NCBI RefSeq assembly: GCF_019703515.2
Contig: NC_059372.1
Location: 20,264,931 to 20,328,930, forward strand
Source: Myxocyprinus asiaticus
Lineage: Eukaryota; Chordata; Actinopteri; Cypriniformes; Catostomidae
Direction: 5' to 3'
DNA length: 64,000 nucleotides
Of the stretch, positions 38,701-46,200 are shown in pieces. The notes under the pieces were generated by a model. The model did no database searches, was not told the DNA's origin, and saw only the letters and a list, made by a program, of their open reading frames with translations. Made by a program: the position numbers and the translations under genes. The stretch's first letter is position 1; every line of letters begins with the position of its first letter.

Positions 38701-41700
38701 GAATAGCATTCTGAGATGCTATTCTTCTCACCAGAATTGTACAGAGCGGTTATCTGAGTTACTATAGACTTTGTCAGTTCAAACCAGGCTGGCCATTCTC
38801 TGTTGACCTCTCTCATCAAAAAGGCATTTCTGTACACAGAACTGCCCCTCACTGGATGTTTTTTGTGTTTGGCACCATTCGGAGTAAGTTCTAGAGATTG
38901 TTGTGCATGTATCCCAGGAGATCAGCAGTTACAGAAATACTCAAACCAGCCCGTCTGGCACCAACAATCATGCCATGGTCCAAATCACTGAGATCACATT
39001 TTTTCACTAACTGATGCTCCTGACCCATATCTGCATGATTTTAAGCACTGCACTGCTGCCACACGATTGGCTGATTAGATAATCGCATGGATGATTGTTG
39101 GTGCCAGATGTGCTGGTTTGAGTATTTCTGTAACTGCTGATCTCCTGGGATTTTCACACACAACAGTCTCTAGAATTTACCTAAGTACTTGTGGTGGCAT
39201 AGTGACTCAGACTTTGTGCCTCCGCGTCTGAGACTGTCAATCTGCGCATCTGATCACGTGGCATGTTGAGCGTGTTACTGCAGAGACGTAGTGTGTGTGG
39301 AGGCTTCACACTATTCTCCGCGGCATCCACGCACAACTCACCACGCGCCCCACCGAGAGTGAGAACCACACATTGTAGCAACCACGAGGAGGTTTCCCCA
39401 TGTGACTGTACCCTCCCTAGCAACCGGGCCAATTTGGTTGCTTAGGAGACCTGTCTGGAGTCAATCAGCATGCCCTGGATTCGAACTCGTGACTCCAGGG
39501 GTGGTAGTCAGCATCTTTACTCGCTGGGCTACCCAGGCCCCCAGAAAGGCCTTGTTGATAAGAGAGCTCAACAGAGAATTGCCAGACTGGTTCGAACTGA
39601 CAAAGTCTACGGTAACTCAGATAACCGCACTGTACAATTTTGGTGAGAACAATAGCATCTCAGAATGCGGGTTGGCACTGTTTTGGTGGCACGAGGGGGA
39701 CATACACAATATTAGGCAGGTGGTTTTAATGTTGTGGCTGATCGGTGTATATCGTTGTCTGCATGGATGGATTAAGACCTGAGAGGCCCATGGGCCAGTA
39801 CACCATGGAGGCCCCCCATGACGTGACTACGTTCACCTTTATGCACCACAGGACACTTAGCAGATTTGGTTGGATTTTTCAAATAGACGGAAGCAAAGTT
39901 TGTAGCAATGTCTGACATGGTCAATTATATGTACTTTAATTATAAACCGATCCAAAATCATGCATTATTAATAGGGATGTGCACGGTATTCAAATACCAA
40001 AATTACTATTTGGTTATTCTGCATGTGTTTAGAGGTCTTCAACCTTATCGGAGTCTGACGGTACCCGACAAACCATCAGGTTTTAGGCCAGATTCGGGTC
40101 AGTATTTCAAGCACTCTATAGGGCGAGTTACGGGCTGTTCACACCTGCATCTGCGCTGTTTTTAAATTGTTTTTCTATGTAAACGCACTGGACGGACATC
40201 TTTGATCGTTGCGCAGCGCCACAACTCAGGACCGTCGCATTTTTTTAGACACTGCATTAAGTTTAAAATAACTTTAATATTTATAAATGCATCTCGCGAC
40301 ACCTGTGTTCTGTTTCATCATTTGTTGCGCTGCATCAGCGCTGGTATCACACATCGACATTCTGATGAAGTTCAGGTTGCAAAAAGGACTTAATGTGACT
40401 GTTACACATGATTCCAGATTGTTTTTCACCTGGCAAAGTTTCAGTGCTTGTAACCCCCTTTGATCTGGTGTGCAGACAATAATAACACAAGTTTGGGTAA
40501 ATAATTTCAAATCAAATCATCCCAAAGAGGTTTATAAACCGTAGCGTGCGCTGCCTCATGGAAAGTGAACCTGCTGGGCAGAATTATGCATTTTCCACTG
40601 ATTAATAATAGGCCTACTATGTTGCAAGCAGTGATAGAGATAATTTTTGTTTGACTTTAATGTGATTTTATAATTTGAAGATCTATGTATTGTGCTTAGG
40701 CTCATAGCTCAGTGTGCACTTTATTCCCTGCTAATCTGAGATTGTTTTTGACACATCCATGGCAATAAACGTTCTTTATTTCCGACTCCCGACAAATAAC
40801 AGAATAACCGTTTGTGAACTCTCACGGTTAACCAAATATTACAAATGGTTACCGTGCACATATTTAGGGTATAAAGGCATATTTCACTTAATCATTAAAC
40901 ATTAAATGCATGCAGGACTTAAACATTTTAAAGTCCTCCATACTGTTGCGCGAATTCTGTCACTTATGTCAATTTAAACAATCAGCTTGCTAGACAGCCA
41001 GGGTAAACTGCACTTTATCTTTGTGTTTGAAAGTGTTTTGTAAATCAGAAGCTGTTCTCTGCAGTCCTTCAAATAAACGCGCTGCACCTGGGAGACGCAG
41101 ATTCGAGTGTCTGTGCTCGCGCTGCTGTAGTCCAGCACACATTCGGCCGAACAAATGTTATTTCACATAAGGCTGACATTTAAGTGGATTTATAATAGAT
41201 ATCTCAAAATAAATAAATAATTTATTTAGAGCTCGGGGCCCTTTGGGTTTAGAGGCCCCTGGGCAACGGCCCAATCGGCACAGTGGGTAATCCGTCCTTG
41301 GTTGTCTGTCTTCGCTGACAAATAACGGTTCCCTGTAAACCAATCACTGTGGGTGATTTAAAAGAGCGTGTTAATAAAACGTTATGTCATCCATAGCAAC
41401 GAGGTCAACTCCGCCTTACTCTTATCTTAAGATGTCCTTAGTAAAACTTGCTCTTAGCAGTTTTGTGAATAGGTTTTAAAAAAACTCCTAGCTAGGAACT
41501 CTTTGGAGAACTCCTAGTGGTAAGATAAAAATCTTTGTGAATACAGGCCCTGGTATTCAAATTTAAACCTGAAAATAAGCGTTTTAGGATTAAGAAAAAT
41601 TTTAAACTAATTCTAATTTAGGGGGATCATGTCTGTTTTATCCCGATGCTTTGGATCCCCTGCATATCTGACATTGCTCAAATTGTTGGCCATGGGATCG

Positions 41701-43267
41701 GAATTCCAGTCTGCTTGTTTGGTCCTACACCCGAATCAGCCAATGTCAACAACCTGATGAAAACATGCCCTCTCCCCCCACCCCCCGCCCCACTTTTTTC
41801 AGATTCAGTTGAATGCTTAAAGCTTTAAATAGGTATTGCATTAACAATTGGTTAATGTATCTACCTCTGACAATGTGTTTGTTTCTTGTGTACTGCAGGT
41901 GCAAAGTTGGATGATTTTGCTGATTTTACAACATTTGGAATCGCAACATCCCTACTCTTAAGGACACCCAGTTTGCTGGATAATATCCTGTGCATGTTCT
42001 ACGTGCTATCTGTCTTTGTTCGTCTCTGCTTCTTCTCTAGTGGTGAGAAACGTCTGCTTGTATTGTTTACAATAAATATACATCACACTAGTCCTTAGCT
42101 GAAACATTGTAGTAGCCAAACCCAACTGAATCCCACAATAAAGTACTCTTGGGGGTTTACCAAGGAAAAATAAGTATTATAGAGGTTTAATGAATCCAAC
42201 AAATAGAAACACACAAATACAGTCAAAACTGTATAGTCGCTGTGCCCCAAATGCGAGTAAAAATTGGCTTTGGCTACAATGAAACAAAGTTTATAAGGAA
42301 CACAACATAATACATACAAACCATCTACTAAAGAAAACATCAGCTGTGACACATCTTCTAACAACAGATTTCAAAATCCATACTTTTATAACCAAATTGA
42401 ACAAGTTTGTCTTGGATGTCTGTACTCCATATTAACACTATGTCTTGAGCTGTTTGTTACCAATATGCAAAGAAAAACTACAATAATTCCATTGTCACAG
42501 GGACAAAGAAATAATGTAAAATACAGTTTAATGGTCAATAAGAAATATTTATGAATATTTATATTTGTATATACAATAGAAAACATTTAATACACTAGCT
42601 GTTTTCTTTAGTTAGAAGTAAATATGCTGTTTTCTGCAGGAATCCCCTTCATGTACCGTGGCCTACCATGTATCTACTCCTCTGCCATCCTAGCCTGTGT
42701 CTCCCTGCTGACTGGAGGAAATATGGCAGTACTGAGAATTATAGCTCTGGCCATGATTCTTTTCATGGGCAGCCAGACCTTCTACCCACATGACAGAGTT
42801 CTGGAGTCTCAGGCCTGGAAGAAGGTGGTCTACATCGGAGGTAAAGTCACTCAGAGCATTGTTTTAAAGTTTGAGGCAGGATCTCAAGAGGTTAAACTCC
42901 AGTGAGCATCAGTACAGAATTTGTTCAGTGTTTTAATGCACATTTTCTTAAGATGAACAAATATTACAGGACAGTAATTAAAATGTTTCGCAAACATTAG
43001 AAGAAATCTGATTGTATATGTTCTTGCTGTGATTAAAAATCCTTTAGGCACCTTAAGCTATCTTATTGCCTTGTCAATGTCAAATAAGCATGGACAATTT
43101 TAATAGGTATTTTGTTATTGAATAAATGCAATATTACTTTTTATTTTATTTCCCTAGGAATTGCCATGGTGTTTTGCTCTTCCTTCCCTCCAGCATGTGT
43201 GTACTACTTGTTATGGTCAGTTTCCTACATATTGTTTCCAACAGCCCTGTGGAGCTGCAAAGTGTGA
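29736..43267 (+). CDS. tmem269: CDP-alcohol phosphotransferase-like membrane protein, tmem269-like
   Basis: Six coding exons join in phase into 249 codons and a stop: 29,736-29,784; 33,265-33,412; 35,101-35,198; 41,899-42,042; 42,640-42,840; 43,158-43,267. Residues 85-107 hold the full CDP-alcohol phosphotransferase signature: D85, G86, A89, R90, G99, D103, D107. Enzymes with it join a CDP-linked head group and an alcohol in membranes, using metal held by the aspartates. Several hydrophobic segments follow (LLDNILCMFYVLSVFV; VLRIIALAMILFMG; VYYLLWSVSYILF). The short length and composition fit TMEM269; its substrate is unknown to me. Four of five junctions are strong; the first donor (CAG/GTTACA) is weak, so the start exon is the least sure part. 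Intron 3 (6.7 kb) is filled with nested transposons. Confidence 0.82.
30436..31283. mobile_element. hAT-type nonautonomous element in intron 1
   Basis: 848 bp with ends CAGTGTTGGGAAGTAAC and the complement of GTAACCCTCCCAACCCTG, flanked by AAGTGGG on both sides (30,429-30,435; 31,284-31,290). Both arms carry blocks about ACGTTACTG and GTATTCTGTAAT types related to a widespread fish repeat. It does not code. Confidence 0.8.
31291..31612. mobile_element. Palindromic nonautonomous element next to the hAT copy
   Basis: Ends TTTACAATAAGGT and GGAACCTTATTGTAAAG are complements, and inner blocks (AACATTAGTTAATGCA and TGCATTAACTAATGTT types) also pair. It starts directly at the target duplication of the preceding element. 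Confidence 0.75.
32700..33264. other. Intron sequence without further signal
   Basis: T-rich, with an A run near 33,077-33,099. No exon seen before the acceptor at 33,264. Confidence 0.4.
33265..33412 (+). CDS. tmem269: tmem269-like exon 2
   Basis: Acceptor TTTTTGGTCACAG, donor GG/GTATGC. Encodes VFQDANKLLLKEHANWVNLK and SLSVANMVMGMASILCSLN, a first hydrophobic segment ahead of the catalytic motif. Confidence 0.88.
33472..33994. mobile_element. TTAA MITE of a second family in intron 2
   Basis: TTAA at 33,468-33,471 and 33,995-33,998. Ends AGGAGTCATGACATGAG and the complement of GATGTCATGACCCCT pair. About 523 bp, noncoding; it begins 56 bp after the exon 2 donor. Confidence 0.82.
34063..34945. 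mobile_element. Internally deleted Tc1-like element in intron 2
   Basis: 883 bp bounded by TA (34,061-34,062; 34,946-34,947). Ends CACTACTGGCCAAAGGTTTG and the complement of TTTTGGCTGCCAGTG match, and about 120 bp of arms pair (for example GTATAGTCAGGACATTA types). The centre keeps a piece of transposase DNA-binding code on the minus strand (34,400-34,560). Confidence 0.85.
35101..35198 (+). CDS. tmem269: tmem269-like exon 3, first half of the catalytic motif
   Basis: Acceptor TTTTTCACAG, donor G/GTGAGT. Encodes HHYAACWLVLIGYLLDLA, then DGAVARQLNACSAL: the DG-x2-AR half of the signature. Confidence 0.9.
35396..35838 (-). mobile_element. tRNA-derived SINE, minus strand, in intron 3
   Basis: The complement of the SINE at 19,327. 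The tRNA-like head lies at the right (complement of GGGCTACCCAGGC); the tail lies at the left (T-rich run near 35,390-35,410). Confidence 0.88.
35935..36502. mobile_element. TTAA-type element with 80-bp arms
   Basis: Left arm TTCAATTCAAGTTAAGCTCA, then GCATTTGTGGCATAATATTG; the right arm is its complement (CAACATTATGCCACAAATGC, then TTGAACTTAACTTG), followed by TTAA at 36,503-36,506. Noncoding. Confidence 0.8.
36629..37032 (-). mobile_element. tRNA-derived SINE inside the outer element
   Basis: Minus-strand copy with a T-rich tail side at 36,629-36,650 and head (complement of AGCTACCCAGGC) near 37,016. It is more diverged than the copy at 35,396. Confidence 0.82.
37770..37880 (-). mobile_element. 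tRNA-like head of a second SINE type
   Basis: On the minus strand, blocks resembling a tRNA gene: CCTCGTTAGCACGCCTGCC (A-box region) and GAGTTCAAATCCTGCTCGG (B-box region) with normal spacing. The remainder of the element is not delimited. Confidence 0.5.
37881..38614. other. Repeat-derived sequence, no gene
   Basis: Purine-rich plus strand; probably the rest of inserted repeats. No coding frame or splice signal. Confidence 0.35.
38615..39747. mobile_element. Fold-back Tc1-like element carrying a SINE
   Basis: Ends CACCGATCAGCCACAACATT and the complement, with TA at 38,613-38,614 and 39,748-39,749. The left half (to about 38,975) and right half (39,089-39,178 plus 39,545-39,747) are long complements, for example CAGCAGTTACAGAAATACTC and its complement. 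A SINE copy splits the right arm. The core is related to the short element at 15,770. Confidence 0.85.
39180..39543 (-). mobile_element. SINE inside the fold-back element
   Basis: Minus-strand copy with head near 39,530 (complement of GGGCTACCCAGGC) and a truncated tail side. Fold-back sequence resumes at once with CAGAAAGGCCTTGTTGAT. Confidence 0.85.
39762..41300. mobile_element. hAT-type element with perfect 8-bp duplication
   Basis: 1539 bp with ends CATGGATGGATTAAGACC and the complement of GGGTAATCCGTCCTTG, flanked by GTTGTCTG at 39,754-39,761 and 41,301-41,308. It begins only 14 bp after the fold-back element ends. No transposase frame is visible. Confidence 0.9.
39973..40862. mobile_element. 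Possible second hAT-like element nested in the first
   Basis: Inverted words GATGTGCACGGTA (39,976) and TTACCGTGCACAT (40,850) with related TATTTGGTTA and AACCAAATAT blocks next to them. Inner sequence lacks coding potential. Confidence 0.55.
41899..42042 (+). CDS. tmem269: tmem269-like exon 4, second half of the catalytic motif
   Basis: Acceptor TACTGCAG, donor G/GTGAGA. Encodes GAKLDDFADFTTFGIATSLL: the G-x3-D-x3-D half, with the expected spacing preserved across the 6.7-kb intron. A hydrophobic stretch follows. Confidence 0.92.
42640..42840 (+). CDS. tmem269: tmem269-like exon 5
   Basis: Acceptor TTTTCTGCAG, donor G/GTAAAG. Encodes GIPFMYRGLPCIYSSAILA, then VSLLTGGNMAVLRIIALAMI and FYPHDRVLESQAWKKVVYIG: two membrane segments with a polar loop. 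Confidence 0.9.
43158..43267 (+). CDS. tmem269: tmem269-like exon 6 (stop)
   Basis: Acceptor TTTCCCTAG. Encodes GIAMVFCSSFPPACVYYLL and WSVSYILFPTALWSCKV, then TGA. A final membrane segment with a short cysteine-containing tail. Confidence 0.9.
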
Positions 43268-44278
43268 AAATGTAATGGCCTAAGAGGCCATTTCATAAAG
43301 GCTAACTCTGCGGGTTTGAAGAAGATCCGTGAAATTTGTTGGAAAATCCCCTGCTGCTTCATGTGGACCAATTAGGAAACTCTAAAAACATTTTTTACCA
43401 TTTTTAATTTGAGGTGATGAACATAAAACTGATTAAATCTACGTTGTCTAGAACGGACATCTTGATTGCTGCTAAATAGCTGCATTTGTTTCAGTGTTAG
43501 GAATGAGAAATACTCTTTGCCTCTGTGTTACACATTTTATGTTTGAATGATTGAAGCATCAAATGTTATTGCACAGTTTAGGTGTACTTAATGCACATAA
43601 ACTGAAAAATGAAGAGGCAAGAAGCAGGGCAGAGATCATCAAATTTGCTGTGGAATTTATATTTGTAGAATTGCTGCTTTTGGTTATTGTTAAAGTAGTT
43701 CAGAACAAGTTTTTAATGTATATCTAACGCATCAACTGATATTTCCATTTGGTGGATAACTGATAAAAAGCACATTCTTTTAGAACAGTAATATATAGGA
43801 ATAATCAGTGTGGGAATATTCAAAACTCAGCTCTCAATCATATTTAAAATTTCTGCTTTCTTGCTTTATTCTGATTACATTACATTGCCCTTTAAATGAA
43901 TTCTGATTCTAACTACTCTAAAGGGAATTGTATCCTCTTGATCTTTGTAATTACATATAAAAACATGACTATCATCATTTATTTTATCTAGTGACTGGTT
44001 CATTTGTGATTACTGTATGTCCCATATTGTAAGGTAGGCCTTCAAAACAAATGCCAGGCAACAATTACAAAAATATGGCAGTTTAATTTGACAAGTGAGT
44101 TTAGCATCCCCCTAGCATTATGCTGGAGTACGTCTGTGCATGTTGGTCTCTGTTTTAAGGGGCCTTGCTTCCTCACTTACAGTTACTGTATCTTTAATGA
44201 CAGTAATTGCTTATGTTTAGCGAGTGATCTTCCATTGGATTTGCATGTACCGTGTACAGGTTCAATGGGAGATTGTTA
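43268..44278 (+). other. Likely 3' untranslated region of the tmem269-like gene
   Basis: AT-rich sequence directly after the stop. No further splice-supported frame. The exact poly(A) site cannot be fixed; an AATAAAATG word occurs at 44,530 beyond the MITE. Confidence 0.4.
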
Positions 44279-44286
44279 CCCTGCAA

Positions 44287-44449
44287 CAGGGTAACAATGT
44301 AAGGAATTCTGGGTTTCCCTGACTTATATTTGCTCTGGGCCCATTTCATATTAAAACATACAATTTAAAATTTGTTGTGGGCCCCCCTGGACCTGTGGGC
44401 CCCTAGAATCATTACCACCTTTCACCCCATTAGCTACAGCTCTGCCCTG
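44287..44449. mobile_element. Relative of the hAT-type MITE at 5493, inverted
   Basis: Shares in complement the core CCACAGGTCCAGG..GGGCCCACAACAAATTTT with the MITE at 5493-5647. Ends CAGGGTAAC and GCCCTG fit the same family, but the target duplication is unclear. Confidence 0.7.
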
Positions 44450-44989
44450 CAACATAACTGTTTTAAGGCCTTGTTTTGTGTTCTGTGCACCACTTGTGGT
44501 TACCTTTTATTAAAATGTAGTGGTGTTAAAAATAAAATGCCCAGTCTCTTTTTCTTTCTGACTGAGTTTAGTCATTTTGCTGGTATGACCCTTACTGAAA
44601 TATGGGGAATGTGTTTTATTCTATTTTAATTTTATTACTTAGTTGGCCTATATATTTCACAGGTCAAATATTATTTTTGTCAACCTTACAAAGCTAACAA
44701 GCCACTCAAACACCATAAATCTTACTTAACTTTTTGAAAACCCATTGAAATCCATTTCTGATTCAAATGTAATTGGCTACTATGGTGATTTCTCCTTGTT
44801 AAGATACATTTCATCAGCCTACAAACAACTATAGGCCTACTCAAATGTGAAACAACTAAATTAAACTGCTAAATTTAATTTTCACTTAATTTTAAATATT
44901 TGGTAATACTTAAATTCAATACTTAAGGATTATTTTTCAAACTATAGCCTATTTTTGGTCTAAATACTTTTAAATTGAATTGAAGATGT

Positions 44990-45490
44990 TGTAAGCGATT
45001 TTAGCCGTTCTGGAACTTCCATGAGACCGAGCAGTTGAATTAGACACACCCCCTCTTTTCAAAACACTGCCCTCCATCACGGTTGTCAAACACAGCAGTA
45101 AAAAAAAATAGTACCCTCGGCTGAAAACTGTTATGAAGCTGAATATGACAGTAAACCTGAACAAACCGCTTCAACTACTACACTCCGAGATCAAAATTAT
45201 TGACAGGCAGTAAGCACATCAAAGTCTTCTGATTGGCTCAAAGAATGTGCCCGCGGCCCACCATATTAGATAGGTCAAGAGCCGCCGTTAACACATGAAT
45301 GTAAATGGACAGTTACGACCTACAAACGTCTATTGTCTTTTACAGCCAACTCTCAGATTATCAGATTTTCCACAAACATTGGGCAATATTTTAGATGATA
45401 ATCTCTGTCCTTGTTGACCGTTCTAAGATGGCGCCGTGGTTAACAGATCCGAACTAGCCGAATGAGGCATCTATGTATGTCTATGGTTTA
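44990..45490. repeat. Possible dispersed repeat
   Basis: Moderately GC-rich block from TTGTAAGCGATTTTAGCC to AAGATGGCGCCG and GGCATCTATGTATGTCTATG, words I associate with multicopy fish sequence. No second copy in the window, so this is weak. Confidence 0.3.
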
Positions 45491-46028
45491 AACTGTCTAG
45501 TGTTGTCACAGAGACCGGTGAGATATCCCATTACCCATATACATAGTATTGTACATTCTCAGTACTTTAACCCCTGGTTCCTACAGTTACTGCTATTGCT
45601 AACACAATAAAACCGTAGTAAACTGTTTGTGTGTCTCAGTATAAGATAGAAGTAACATGTTAACGTGTGACTTCTGGTATTTTTTATTTTTTTTAAGGCA
45701 GATAGTCATTAAGTACCCACTATTAACCTCATTTAATTTGTGTTGTTCTCAATAATTGATTGACTGTGTCAGGTGTCAAAAACATGAACACACCTTCGCA
45801 TTTTCAGGCTTTAAATCCCGAGCAGTTTGCAGTTTTTATTTCAGTTTACCACTAGAGGCCGCTATGCTATTGGCCATTGGTCGGGCGACCTGTATTGACG
45901 TTTTGGCCATCACGACGTGGTCAGAGCACAATATACAATTTAGCTGAATGTGAAATGTCAGTCTTATTAGAACTGAATCTAGAACTATATTAATACACAA
46001 ACACAATTGGTCTCTGAATGCGGAGAGC

Positions 46029-46200
46029 TCATGGGGCCAGCCCTGCTTTCTTTCTGTATTCACAGATGTCTATCTGTTGTCCATAGCAAAGAGGTCTTGT
46101 GTCAGCGAGGTAAATGTAAGAGTCCAGAAGTCTGACAATGGCAGAATACACAGGCCGGTCCTTGAAATTCCACATGCAGCAGTACTTAATTAGATCAAAT
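46029..46200 (-). CDS. styk1: styk1 exon 9, C-terminus
   Basis: Acceptor TATCTTGCAG. Encodes FDLIKYCCMWNFKDRPVYSA, the last kinase helix with its conserved W and R-P, and a short tail ending RKKAGLAP. Confidence 0.92.

Larger units (their letters stand above)
36561..41552. mobile_element. Outer element of a nested transposon complex in intron 3
   Basis: Ends CAGGGCCTGTATTAACAAA (36,561) and TTTGTGAATACAGGCCCTG (41,552) are complements, and both arms continue with related CTCCTAAC/ACTCCTAG and ATCTTAAG-type words. The original element was probably under 1 kb. It now spans 5 kb because a SINE, a second SINE type, a fold-back Tc1-like element and a hAT element lie within it. I do not see a clean target duplication. 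The ends resemble PIF-Harbinger or hAT elements; the class is inference. Confidence 0.65.
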
